A DNA stretch of 64,000 nucleotides, from positions 23,919,910 to 23,983,909 of the forward strand of contig CM039463.1 in the NCBI GenBank assembly GCA_022414725.1, given 5' to 3'. The DNA comes from Microglena sp. YARC (Eukaryota > Chlorophyta > Chlorophyceae > Chlamydomonadales > Chlamydomonadaceae). This document shows positions 29,201 through 39,049 of the stretch, piece after piece. Position 1 is the first letter of the stretch, and each line of letters opens with the position of its first letter. The position numbers and the translations under genes were made by a program. The notes under the pieces were generated by a model. The model saw only the letters and a list, made by a program, of their open reading frames with translations, ran no database searches and was not told the origin of the DNA.

Positions 29201-29583
29201 CCTGGGACAGCTGCAACGGCAGCAGCTCCAGCTCCAGCAGCAGCAGCAGCAGCGGGGGCGGCACCTAAGGCTACTGTAGCAGCAGGGGCTCCTTCAGCAC
29301 CAGTGGTCACAGCGTTTGCTGGAGGAGCACTTGCAGCCACTCCAGCTCCAGCAGCAGCGGGGGCGATACCTATGGCCATTGCAGAAGCAGCACTTGTAGC
29401 CCCTCCTGGTTGAAGGGTGTCCCTCAACATTGCGAGGTTGAAGTAAAGTTCTAAACCTTTGATGGCTGAGTGGACCACCCTGGCCTTGCCAGTCCTGGTG
29501 TCCTTGAGGTACGTTGAGAGCCTGTAGGAGCTCAGTGGGTCGTCTGATGCAGCAAAGGGCTTCCCTGTCAGCTCCCGCAAATC
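26290..29583 (-). CDS. Gene D exon 4: single 3.3-kb repeat-coding exon
   Basis: Opens at the GTAG acceptor 29584-29585 and stays open for 1097 codons. First come about 60 conserved DUF4347-like residues. Next is an Ala/Gly/Val zone with repeated AAVAAVPGTEIGP. Then come repeats of the type MAPVQSSPPAPGQGPAPSSLPPVQGAP, and finally degenerate APDSAAPAQPSSLNPVRSTAPEA repeats; it ends VNANAEVKAF. Composition resembles extracellular Pro-rich (possibly hydroxyproline-rich) wall proteins, but no signal peptide is seen here. Unlike the satellites nearby, repeat units differ at many codons while the frame is kept, which argues for selection on the protein. Confidence 0.75.
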   Translation of the reverse strand, partial: DLRELTGKPFAASDDPLSSYRLSTYLKDTRTGKARVVHSAIKGLELYFNLAMLRDTLQPGGATSAASAMAIGIAPAAAGAGVAASAPPANAVTTGAEGAPAATVALGAAPAAAAAAGAGAAAVAAVPGTETGPAAATVASGAAPAAAAVAGGAVSAPPSNAGAGAGAAAVAAVPGTEIGPTTAAKPVASAPRTDPNAAAVAAAPGTEIDPVPGTEIGPTAAAKPVASAPRTDPNAAAVAAAPGTEIDPAAAAVASGVAPAAGAGAAAAVAAVPGTETRHAAATLASGAAPTAGAGAAAAVVPGTDIDPGAAKPVASSPRTADAQADAPTVPGSNVPGTSEAQVDSVYMAPVKSSAPPSVVQGQPASLPPVQGAPPHPGAALDTISMAPVQSSPPARGQGPAPSGLPPVQGAPQPPGALHDPISMAPVQSSAPPPVGQLQPASLAPVQGAPPHPGAALDTISMAPVQSSPPAPGQGPAPSSLPPVQGAPPPPGTPRDPFNMATAQSSAPPHLGAPQDTISMAPVQSSPPASGQGPAPSSFPPVQGTPPPPGAPQGPISMAPVQSSTPPPVAPHDPINMAPVQSSAPPPPGAPQGPIGMAPVQSSPPAPRQGPAPSSLPPVQGAPPPPVSPQHTISMAPVQSSPPAPRQEPAQSGLPPVQGAPQGTVNMAPVQSSPPPPRSVYQEQPEPSSLAPARSSLLAPAQEEATASLAPVQSSAPSSGPPAEPFSLAPSHSNPLTPAREEATASVAHVQNSAPYSGPPDQPSSLDHAQSTAPDSAAPAQPSSLNPVRSTTPEARDPAETSSLAPVHSSAPDTGAPSSLTHAQRTAPDSAAPAESSSLNPVQNAGAHAGPSINHEQSTAPDSTAPAETYSLNPVQNAGAPAQPSSMYPVRNTAPEAQAPAETSSLAPVQSSAPDTGVPSSLTHAQSKAPDSAAPAESPSLNPVQNPGAPAQPFSRYPVRNTTPDAWATAETSSLNHAQSTAPDFAAPAQPSSLNPVRSTAPDEATGGPVQTPVDGSPSATNRDTSVLDPWPQSDAVLSHVQGAPAVPMESAGAALSHVQGAPAVPMESAGGSPSTLPPLNPGSLGAVNANAEVKAF

Positions 29584-32436
29584 CTACAGCACAAAGTGTG
29601 TGTGTGTTTGTGTTACAGTCCTGGGGTCCTTGTGTGTGTTTGTGTGTGCATGAGTTTGTATGTTTGTGTGTGTACGTGTTTGTATGTTTGGGTGTATGCT
29701 TGTGTGTGTATGTGTGTGTTACAGTCCTGGGGTCCTTGAAATATGTCAAAAGCTGCTAAGAACAAGTCCAAGGCAGCGCCGCAAGCGCCGCGGAAATTGG
29801 CGGATAGTTTAGGCAATGGAATAGAGCGGACCGAAGCCAGTTAGTTACGAATTAGTTGGCTGACATGTCAGGCTTTGTCTCGGGTGGTCGGTCGGTCGGA
29901 TACCAGGGTGACCCTGGGGGCGGGAGAAGGGGGGGCTAAAAAAAGAAAAAGAAATAAAGGCCCTGTTACACAGGGGAACACAAGCTCACCTTGAGCAGGA
30001 GGACTCCCTTGTCAAGGCGTGTCATCACTCTGTAGCTCAGGAGGTCTACCCTTGTACTGCAGCATCCATGGAGCTGCCTAGAAGATGCTAACAAAGGTAG
30101 AAAGAAGAGCGCCGTTATTAACAGGAACACAACCATACCTTGAGCAGGAGGACTCCCTCGTCAAGGCGCTCCATAACTCTACAGCCCAGGAGGTCCACCC
30201 TGGTGCCCTCGTGGGGCACAACAGCATCTATGGAGCTGCCTAGAAGATGCTAACGGAGGTAGGAAGAACAGCGCCGACATTAACAGGCACTACAGCACAC
30301 TCGCACACGGGTACAGAAGCACACCTTGAGCAGGAGGACTCCCTCGTCAAGGCGCTCCATGACCCTGCAGCCCAGAAGGTCCACCCTGGTGCCCTCGTGG
30401 GGCACAACAGCATCCATGGAGCTGACTAGGTCCTTCCAGAACTGTGCTAGCTCTGAGTTTGAAGCTACTGTGTCACGGCTAGTAGGGCTACTCTTGAGGA
30501 GACCTGCAATTTGTGAGAAGGATATTGTCCTGTTCAGGGTTCAGGGTTTAGGGCTGGCTAAAGTTAATTACTCTTTAAGATAACTCCAGTTTTTGATAAG
30601 GATATCGCCCGGTATAGGGTTCAGGGTTCAGGGTTTAGGGCTGGCTAAAGTAGGGGTACTCTTCAGGAGACCTGCAATTTGCGAGAAGGATATCGCCGTG
30701 TTTAGGGTTCAGGGTTCAGGGTTAAGGACTAGCTAAAGTTGGCTACTCTTCAGGAGACCTGCAATTTGTGAGAAGCGTATCGCCCTGTTCAGAATTCAGG
30801 GTTCAGGGATCAGGGCTGGCTAAAGTTGGCTACTCTTCAAGAGAGCAGCGACTTTTGAGAAGGATATCGCCCAGTTTAGGGTTCAAGGTTTAGGGTTTAG
30901 GGTGCGGGACTGTCGCATACACCCTCTCCCAAGACTTGCATCATCATTAAGGCGACCTTGCCCCACTTCACACAGAGAAACAGCATGAAAAGCACCAAAA
31001 GCATACATCCAACCTAGAACATTGGGAACATCTGAGGGGTCCAGGAGGGCGATAGAGGAACAGAGACAGCAGCAAGAAAAGTGAAAAGAAAAGAAAAATC
31101 CCACCTAGAATACTGGGAACACCCGAGGGTTCAAGGACGGCAATAGAGGCGACCTTGCCCCCCTTAGGACTTGCTTCATGTTTTCCAACAGCTGGCTCAA
31201 CTTTGCATTGTTCCAGTCATCAACGACTTCCGCCACCTTAGGCAGAGCAGCACTACACGAAGAAACAGCGATATATATATATAGGAACAGCATGAAAAGC
31301 ACCAAAAGCATACATCCCACCTAGAATATTGGGAACGTCTGAGGGGTCAAGGATGGCGATTGAGGCGACCTTGTGCCCCCCCAGGACTTCCTTCATGTTT
31401 TCCAACAGCTGGCTCAACTTCGCATTGTTCCAATCGTAAACGACGTAGGCGACCTTAGGGAGAGTAGCTTCCACCACCTGTGTATGTATGTGTATGTATG
31501 TTACAGTTCAGGGGTAGGCAAAATATGGACTTAGGAACTTGCCAACCGTGACAGGAGGGGCTAACAAGAAAAAGGATGTAATGAACACCAATAAATTGTT
31601 TTAGCGACATGGTCCCTGCGATCGTGCTACAGTGATAACTGGGGACAGGACATGATGTAGATACTAGTATATAGATAAGTATACTAGTATAAGGGATACT
31701 AGTATACAGATAAAAGGGGGTGTTTTGCTGCAAGACGTCAAGGGTAGGATACGGCCCAATAAGCTGATGTATGGATAATATATTATACAATTAGCCTGCA
31801 CCACCTGCTGTATCTGCTTGACTCGAGACGAGACGAGCACCAGTCGCTCCTGAGGAGGCTCCCTTAATACCACACCCCACCAGGCGTTATCATTGTTACA
31901 CAATTAGCCTGCCCTACCTGCTGTATCTGCTTGACTCGAGACGAGACGAGCACCAGTCGCTCCTGAGGAGGCTCCCTTAATACCACGCCCCACCAGGTCT
32001 TATCATTGTTACACAATTAGCCTGCCCTACCTGCTTGACTCGAGATGAGACAGGCACCAGTCACTTGTAAGGAGGCTCCCTTAATTCCACGCCCCACCAG
32101 GCTTTATCACTGATACCCAATTAGCCTGCCCTACCTGCTGTATCTGCTTGACTCGAGATGAGCCGGGCACCAGTTGCTCGTAAGGAGGCTCCCTTAATTC
32201 CACGCCCCACCAGGCGTTATCAGTGATACCCAATTAGCCTGACCTACCTGCTGTATCTGCTTGACTCGAGATGAGACGAGCACCAGTCGCTCGTAAGGAG
32301 GCTCCCCAGTGGGGCGAGGAGGGCTGAAGTGCGGCTTTATCTCAAAGGGGATGGGGTCCACAAGCGCTATGGTGGGGGGAGGAGGTGCTTCTACTGCGGC
32401 ACCCTTTTTCTTCTTTTTTGCATCTGCAGCATTCAT
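26290..32436 (-). CDS. Gene D: DUF4347-like protein with Ala/Pro-rich repeat tail (4 exons), paralogue of B
   Basis: Exons 32436-32248, 31477-31321, 30503-30325 and 29583-26290; phases 0, 1, 0 agree; 1272 residues and TAA. The DUF4347-like region (about residues 47-215) aligns with gene B throughout: ERLVLVSSRV, LPKVAYVVYDWNNAKLSQLL, VASIAILDPSDVP, RVDLLGCRVMERLDEG, FAASDDPLSSYRLSTYL and IKGLELYFNLAMLRD. Exons 2 and 3 are 157 and 179 nt, exactly as exons 5 and 6 of gene B. The tail has no counterpart in B. The ATG at 32436 is the only start I can support; no signal-peptide or membrane exon like B's was found upstream, so the N-terminus may be incomplete. It lies tail-to-tail with B. Confidence 0.72.
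29763..29945 (+). mobile_element. Dispersed GC-hairpin element, copy 4
   Basis: AAGTCCAAGGCAGCGCCGCAAGCGCCGCGG start, GGCTGACATGTCAGGCTT core, A-rich end. Inserted in gene D intron 3 (opposite to the gene). Confidence 0.72.
29980..30250 (-). repeat. Two extra copies of gene D exon 3 donor side
   Basis: Copies at about 30084-29988 and 30240-30137 repeat the last about 100 bases of exon 3 (SSMDAVVPHEGTRVDLLGCRVMERLDEG-type codons) with donors CTCAAG|GTGAGC and CTCAAG|GTATGG. Both are downstream of the complete exon. Confidence 0.85.
30510..30905 (-). repeat. Gene D exon 3 acceptor array with TTTAGGG-like motifs
   Basis: About four to five 85-90-bp units containing the acceptor CACAAATTGCAG plus the first exon bases (GTCTCCTGAAGAGTAG). 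Each is joined to runs of GGGTTCAGGGTTTAGGG on the plus strand, resembling plant-type telomere repeats. The densest run is at about 30870-30902. Confidence 0.78.
31005..31262 (-). pseudogene. Two defective copies of gene D exon 2
   Basis: The 31256-31103 copy reads ALPKVAEVVDDWNNAKLSQLLENMKQVL, then shifts frame at LRGG (one base change in length) before a preserved GTGGGA donor. A shorter copy (about 31062-31012) keeps the IALLDPSDVPNVLG codons and a GTTGGA donor. The complete exon is 31477-31321. Confidence 0.78.
31489..31640 (-). mobile_element. SINE-2 family copy
   Basis: Reverse orientation. From the GTATGTTACAGTTCAGGGGTAGGC end to the GCTACAGTGATAACT head, in gene D intron 1. Confidence 0.72.
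31797..32205 (-). repeat. Four tandem copies of gene D exon 1 donor side
   Basis: About 105-115-bp units, each with the codons for RLVLVSSRVKQIQQ, a GTAGG donor and AATTGTGTAACAATG, plus a CCACCAGGCGTTATC repeat fragment. Positions are about 31870-31800, 31985-31915, 32065-32030 (shortened) and 32180-32140. Confidence 0.85.
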
Positions 32437-32575
32437 CGGCAGGGGTAGGGGTGGGGGTGGGGGTGGGGGTGGGGGTGGGATGGGGTTTGGCAGGGGTAGG
32501 GGTAGGGGGTGGGGGTAGGGGTGGGATGGGGTATCGGCAGGGGTATGGGGTATGGGTAGGGTTGGGAAGCAAACA
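32437..32575 (+). repeat. GGGGTA/GGGGTGG minisatellite
   Basis: GGGGTGGGGGTGGG-type units immediately upstream of the gene D start; related tracts at 33130-33285. G-quadruplex potential on the plus strand. Confidence 0.85.
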
Positions 32576-33340
32576 TATATTTTGATTTTAATATGCCGTA
32601 TGAATGTATGAACGTATGCATATAAACGTATGAAAACGTATGAGGAAAATTATACATTTCTCGAGAAAATACTTTTACATGGGTTTAAAGATATTGCCGC
32701 GCAGCTAATTTCATTGGCATCACATATCAATTCTCAACAAAATAATTGGACAAGTTTAGATTCTCCAAATCTCAGAACATAAATCACGACCAGAAGCGCG
32801 TTGACCGAGAAGCGCGGTGCCAATCTAAGGGAGCCATTCACCGCCAATAATATTGACATACTGTCTATGTAACAGTAATAAATACTGCATATGCTGCTGT
32901 ATCCCTATTATTCGAACAGGGATGCGAAAGGGATGCGCAGACGTCTTCGTTACTCCTACTATGAAGAAGGCGGATCTCAGAAGGGGATTTGTGCTGTACA
33001 GTTCGAAGTACACTACTCTTACGTTTGTACTTATGTATGATTATACGTTTCGAGAAAATTCATACGTATGATTACACGTATGATTATATGAACCTATGAT
33101 CATACGTTCATATGTAGGCCCAACCATAGGTATGGGTTATGGGGCAGGGGGGTGGGGGTCGGGGTGGGGGTCATTGGCAGGGGTATGGGGTATCGACAGG
33201 GGTATGGGGTAGGGGGTGGGGTGGGGTGAGGTGGGGTGGGGGTGGGGGGGTGGAGTGGGGTGGGGTAGCAGGTGGGGTGGGGCGATCTGAAAATAAATGA
33301 GAATAAGCATCCAGTTGTGACCCCCTAGCGATCAACTGAT
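32576..33340. other. Non-coding stretch with ATACGT-rich segment
   Basis: Repeated CGTATGA/CATACGT words at about 32600-32650 and 33010-33115, a unique piece between (no credible ORF), and a second GGGGTGG tract. Nothing else recognised. Confidence 0.5.
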
Positions 33341-33345
33341 TAGTC

Positions 33346-33401
<56 letters not shown>

Positions 33402-33406
33402 GTGAC

Positions 33407-33444
<38 letters not shown>

Positions 33445-33450
33445 CAACAA
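33346..33450 (+). repeat. TAA trinucleotide tract
   Basis: About 30 TAA/ATA units with an ACAGTGACAATAATAA interruption. The same interruption occurs in the related tract at 34793-34890. Confidence 0.92.
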
Positions 33451-33579
33451 CAGTGACAATGGGGGGCCATCAAAACGTATGTGGGGAGGCGCACGCTGTT
33501 AATCGTCTCCGATTTGGTTGTAGACCCCGGAACCGTTGAAAAAAGTGGAAAAAGTGTCAGGGGGCTGAGATATGGGGGG

Positions 33580-33587
33580 GTCCCAAA

Positions 33588-33619
<32 letters not shown>

Positions 33620-33620
33620 C
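33580..33620 (+). repeat. Poly-G run
   Basis: About 30 consecutive G (33589-33619), a likely assembly-sensitive site. Confidence 0.9.
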
Positions 33621-33869
33621 GGTCGAGGCCGATCTCAAAATTTCTCCACAACTATTTCGTCTGTGGCCAGAATCGAACGTGCAGCACACCATCGAAAACG
33701 CCTCGCCGAAAGCGTTACGAATCTTCAGTCGTTGCTCGATTAGACCCAAGGTGTAATTAAGTGGATGTACCTTCCAGTACGCCAACCAGAACCTCACTAT
33801 CAGAGCCGACGAGTTCCCGACTTAGCAGTTAGAAGCTTAAGCAGCAGGAATCCGCGCTTGCTTACAGCA

Positions 33870-34184
33870 ATGGATGAAAAGAAAGGTCAAGGTCAAGGCC
33901 AGGGCTGAGGCCGAGGCCAGGGCTGAGGCCGAGGCTAGAGCAGCCCAGGCCAAATCGCCCACAACTCGAGCCGAGGCCCCTTCCGCACCGAGCCCTTGAC
34001 GACAACTTGCAACATCTGCAATGCCGTGATCCAGTGCCCTCCCAGCAACAAGGCAAGCCTTAAGTCGCACCAGTCCAGCAAGCAGTGCATGGCAGCCAAG
34101 GCGTCTAGGTCTGGCATTTTCCCCCTCTCCAAGTTCTTTAAGCCACTGTCTGGTGTTCCACCAAACTTGCAGTCAAATAGTTGA
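33870..34184 (+). pseudogene. Zinc-finger-like fragment with frame break
   Basis: One frame reads MKRKVKVKARAEAEARAEAE...PSAPSP then TGA at about 33999. The overlapping +1 frame continues TTTCNICNAVIQCPPSNKAS, KSHQSSKQC and SGIFPLSKFFKP, stopping at 34182-34184. C-x2-C...H-x5-C spacing fits a C2HC/BED-like zinc finger, and IFPLSKFF resembles a PCNA-interaction box. A single-base shift would join the two halves. It could be a transposase-derived fragment, a decayed gene, or two exons; low certainty. Confidence 0.35.
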
Positions 34185-34831
34185 GAATGATAGGGACGAA
34201 ACCAAAACTGGCTTCCAGCCAAAGCCCCGATCAGTATAGGGGCCAAATATCAAGAGCCTAGCCATAAGCGCAGATGTAGCTGAACTTTAACTGGATCAGG
34301 CTAGACAACTAGTGTACTTCATGCGGGTGTCGGGTCGATGGAGGAATGTTTCACTGCCTAAGACCCCTTTGGCCCAACACCGTTTTATCTCATGAGACTC
34401 CACTGACTGATGTTATTTATGAACTACACTTTGTAAAAATGTAAATGCAGATGAAACTCACTAGTTGCAGTTGAGTTGAAGCTTACCTATTATTACCGTA
34501 GTTACTTTCGTGTGTGTGGGGTGTGTGGTGGGGGGGTGGGGAGTTGTGCTAGGGTGGTGGTGGAGCAGGGGTCGCTTATACACTTATACATAAGCCAAAC
34601 CAAGTTTTAAGATGACTAACTGATAGAGCTCGACGTGAGGGTCAGTATGCACCTAACTTTCATTACATAATTATTATTGGTGAGGAAGATATTGGCCTTT
34701 TAAGCCAATGGGGGGGGGGGGGGGGGGGTAAGGGCAAAAAACAAACTTCATAGCGTGTGTGTCTAAAAAATACTTCTTGATGGCCCCCTGGTGACAATAA
34801 TATTAATAATAATAATAACAACAACAGTGAC

Positions 34832-34869
<38 letters not shown>

Positions 34870-35160
34870 CAACAGTGACAATAATAATAATGATACTATC
34901 AATAAGGATAATGCTAGTACTAATACTACTACTTCTAATACAACTTATAATAGCAATCTATCCAATATGTGTGTGGTTTGTGTGGTGTGATTCTGGAGGG
35001 TGGGATCAAGGGTTGGGTATAGGGTTGAGTACTTGAGGAAAGGCCTATAATAAGCCAAGCCGATAGAACACATTTAATACATAACGTATTGATATACATA
35101 CAAACATATCATACATACATCTAGATTATTGATATACATTTATACATATCAATACACATA
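34185..35160. other. Non-coding, microsatellite-bearing
   Basis: GT run (34510), poly-G (34710-34728), TAA tract (34793-34890) and CATA words before the MITE. No gene seen. Confidence 0.55.
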
Positions 35161-35162
35161 CA

Positions 35163-35349
35163 TAGGGAACGGCAAATCACATGATGTTGACCAAAGACGA
35201 GTATGATAAAGATGATATCATACAAAAATCATATGATTTAATATCATATGATGTGATGCCCCAGGCCAAAGTTACCTAGTCAGACCGCCGACATCATATG
35301 ATATCATATGATGACATGATATCATATAATATCATATTGTCGACCCCTA
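35163..35349 (+). mobile_element. hAT-like MITE, copy 4, with 8-bp target duplication
   Basis: TAGGGAACGGC start and TCGACCCCTA end, expanded palindromic ATCATATGAT core. Flanks 35155-35162 and 35350-35357 are both CACATACA. The duplication is exact but lies in CATA-rich sequence, so it is weaker proof than at 3556. Confidence 0.8.
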
Positions 35350-35935
35350 CACATACATACGTATCAATACACATACATGCATATCATTATACATACAAAC
35401 ATACATATATACATTTAACATCACATTTGGCTGTGCGAGCAAAGACCAGGGGTTTATATCCAAACTGTTTGATTTTTCAAGCGATGCGTTGCAAATTGAG
35501 CAACTTGTGCCAAGCGCTGCCCCCCAGACCCCGCGAAGCTGGGGGGGGGGGCGGAGGGGCATTTCTGACTAGTTCAGCCGGACTTGTCCGTCGCAATGGA
35601 GGGACAGAATTGTGACGGAATGGCGAGGCGTCGACGGAAGAAAAAATAGGGATATCCACTCACTTGGGCCCTGGCGGAGGCCTAACAACATTAAGCTAAA
35701 AAAAAAAATTCAGATTTGATTCTGATCCAGCATATCTAGGGGACGGCTATGTTATTTCTTTGTAGTGAATAAATAATATTAAATCATATTTATAATATTA
35801 GTCGGCCGAGCTGTCTCACCAGAATTTCGATTTTATTTTTTGAAAAACTGATATTATTGTGCCACTGTAAAAATATGAGTTAATATTACTTTTCAAACAC
35901 TTATATTAGTTGTAAGGTTGCCTGCAGGATTATTT

Positions 35936-35948
35936 CATATATATATAC

Positions 35949-36016
<68 letters not shown>
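35936..36016. repeat. AT dinucleotide tract
   Basis: About 40 AT units with a few ACAT interruptions, directly abutting the GC-hairpin element copy at 36019. Confidence 0.95.
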
Positions 36017-36018
<2 letters not shown>

Positions 36019-36234
36019 CAAGTCCTATGCAGCGTCGCAAGCGGCGCGGATAATTGGAGGAGTGTGTTGGCAACGGAACAAAAGGTGGCAACGATGGAGC
36101 TGACCAAAGCGAGTTAGTTACGCGACCGTTGGATGACGTGTCAGGCTTCAATTTTCAACTTTTCGGTCGGTCAAACGGACAAATGGGTAAACATGAGGGC
36201 TCCCGCCCCCTTGAAGAGGGGGCTCCGCCAAAAA
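36019..36234 (+). mobile_element. Dispersed GC-hairpin element, copy 5 (most complete)
   Basis: AAGTCCTATGCAGCGTCGCAAGCGGCGCGG start, GAGTTAGTTACGCGACC, core GATGACGTGTCAGGCTT, and an end hairpin GGGCTCCCGCCCCC...GAGGGGGCTCC followed by AAAA. Useful as the family reference. Confidence 0.8.
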
Positions 36235-36369
36235 TATGAGTTCAAATCTTCCATACAGCTGTCTGACTACTTACCATTGGCATTAGAAGAAACCTTAGTC
36301 GGCGTTGTAAGGTTACCTGCAGGATTATCCGCGCCCTGCAGTGATCAGCAGAGCCAGTTGTCATGGTTA

Positions 36370-36800
36370 ATCACTGAGAATAAACACAACAAGCACAAGC
36401 AAGAATAAGCACAAGCAAGAATAAGCAAGAATAAGCTCAACAAGCACAAGCAAGAATAAGCACAACAAGCACAAGCAAGAATGAGCACAACAAGCACAAG
36501 CAAGAATAAGCACAAGCAAGAATAAGCACAACAAGCACAACAAGCACAAGCAAGAATAAGCACAACAAGCACAAGCAAGAATAAGCACAACAAGCACAAG
36601 CAAGAATAAGCACAACAAGCACAAGCAAGAATAAGCACAAGCAAGAATAAGCACAACAAGCACAAGCAAGCACAAGCAAGAATAAGCACAACAAGCACAA
36701 GCAAGCACAAGCAAGAATAAGCACAACAAGCACAAGCAAGAATAAGCACAAGCAAGTATAAGCGAAACAAGCACGCGCAAGAATAAGCACAACAAGCACA
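36370..36800 (+). repeat. AACAAGCACAAGCAAGAATAAGCAC minisatellite
   Basis: Units of AAGCACAAGCAAGAAT and AAGCACAAC in variable order. Leu/Cys/Val ORFs on the minus strand are artefacts. Confidence 0.92.
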
Positions 36801-36869
36801 TCAAGCACCCTGTATGGCAGATGGGTGTGGATGCAGACTGGGTAGTAAGCCAGCTACACTGTCTTTTTC

Positions 36870-37115
36870 TACTTTGTTTTGTTTTGTTTTTATTTTATTT
36901 TATTTGCTATCTTGTCTTCTGTTCTGTTTTTTTCTGCTGTGTCCTGTTTTTTATGTTTTAATCTGCTGTGTCCTGTTTTTCTCTGTTTTTTTCTACTGTG
37001 TTCTGTTTTATTCTGTTTTGTTCAGCTGCTTTCTGTTTTGCTCTGTTTTGTTCTGTTTTGCTCTGTTTTATTCTGCAGTGTTCTGTTTTTGTTTTGGTCT
37101 GCTCTCTTTTGCTCT
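36870..37115 (+). repeat. TCTGTTTTGTTCTG polypyrimidine-like repeat
   Basis: Degenerate 10-15-bp TTCTGTTTTG units, nearly free of A. Confidence 0.88.
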
Positions 37116-39049
37116 GTTCTCCTATATTGAGCATCCATGGCATGAATAGTCCATGCAACTAGGACATGCAGGGCCTTAAATATTGTATGCAATTTTTTTA
37201 TTTCAGCTATAAGCAGCAGCTTCTAGAGAGCCCCCCTGACTGGCTATTCAGCCAGAGCTGACGCAAGTGTGTCTGGAAGCTGACATAATCCACTGCCCAG
37301 AACTGTCAAAATCTGTGTGCTTAGCCTGGAGGTTAGCTCGTGGAGCTGCCTAGAAGCTACTTTTTTTTGAATTAAATCTATGAATGTATGGACTTAATTC
37401 TCTTCGATGCAGCATGTGAGAAGTAAATGTAAATTGAAGTATGTGCAGGAACTTAACCAATGTAATGGTTGTACGGAGTCATGTGTTTGTTCTCTCAGAT
37501 ACAGCACGTGATAAGTACATGTGCATGCAAAACAAGGGTAGCACATGCACTCCCAGCATGGCACACTCATGACGAGCCTCTGTGAGACAACATGAGAGCA
37601 TTTCTGAAGTTCATGTCATCCTACCTGGTCAGAACTGGCTCCACAGCCCATTATTCGGTCTCTAGAAAACCAGACGAATGTGCGTGCTCAACCGCGCGAC
37701 GACCACGCGCCCCTAGCGAAATTTGTGAGAGCTAAATGTATGTTACGAGAAGTTACTGCAAATCGCTATGTTCACGAAGTGATACGGCAGGTATGTGAAT
37801 GAAAGTAGAATGAAAGCTAGTCTGTAGCTCGAGGCTAGCTCAAGGATTCGCAAATGCGAGACCCAGGGATATGCAGTGGTGTCTTCATTTTACTGAATGG
37901 CGTATATATTTGGCAGTGAGGAGCTTCGGCATGGCTACCTGCTCCTACTCAAATGAGGAGGGATTGAATGAGTCTAAGTGAGGTACCACATGCCAACATT
38001 GTAGTACTGTACTGCCGAATCCCTTCTGGCAGATCTGCCAGGTTTGGAAGGTCAACTAACCGTTCGCGAACGCGTTCGTGGCTCGACGAAGTGCTGCAGA
38101 TGCCTGCAGTAAGATCCTTTAATGCCGTAACTCCAATAAATGACGTATACGAGTTTTGTCTGGAAACGCTTGCTAAACATGTTAAGTTGACGATTCCCTC
38201 CCAGAACTCCCTTCAAGCGACACTCTGACTACTGTTCACCAACTATTGAAATTGGCTTCTTCGAAACTTGCAAGCGAGATACGTGCTCCTTCCTTCATAT
38301 TCAGCCATTACCCACTCTAGTGTGCCCGCACACTCGTACGCTCGCAAACACTCGTACACTCTCGGACTCAGCATTCAACTTCCACAGTGGTCCAGCCATG
38401 GCGCTGCATGAAAGTCCCGCATGCAAGCCATACATGCGTGTGTGGGCTGCAGTGCTGCACCTGCCGAGGGAGCTGTCCTAGCTAGGGTTAGCAGAATTGT
38501 CTGGGACCATTGCATTCTGTTCTGGTGCACAGTCCTAGGCAGGTGTAGCTGCATAGCTCGCAACCAATGCACTGCAGTGCAGTGCACAGCCCCCCTAAGA
38601 ACTAGCTTAACAGGGCATTTCAGACACCCTGCAGCGTTGCTGTGACTCGCTTCGTTGCTTTGCCAATAGGCTACGCAAGGGTCCCCCTTATTGAAAAAAA
38701 GCTCTGGCAGGGACTCATGCAGACTTAGGAAGTGAACCAAAGAACAGGACTTGACCATTTCTTAACAATTCCCACCTAAAAATTTAATCGAGCAAGAAGG
38801 AGTCTTGTATAATTGGATTGAATTGGATTGTTACATGATTTTCCAGCCAACCCTGGGCTGCTCACTGTCTTAAATTTCCAAATCCCCCCGTGCGATACCC
38901 ACGGATACCAGGGAGCATTATATGATACTAAGCTGATAAGACAGTTGAAAGATTTGTCCGATGTACAGTTAACATCAAAACAGGTCCGATGTACGAAAAT
39001 GCAAACTAGATACTAAGTGTAGCCTTGTAAAAGCAGCGCCCCCAGCGTG
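37116..39049. other. Mostly unique DNA upstream of gene C
   Basis: The least repetitive stretch of the window. An ATG-started 86-codon ORF (37968-38228, plus) has no recognisable motif and is unconfirmed. The segment just before 39050 has an in-frame TAG at 39020. A CCCCCAG at 39039-39045 could be an acceptor if gene C has an upstream exon. Confidence 0.4.

Noticed and set aside
36345..36808. Leu/Cys/Val-rich apparent membrane proteins on the minus strand
   Set aside because: Translation of the AAGCACAAGCAAGAAT minisatellite in three frames; no non-repeat sequence.
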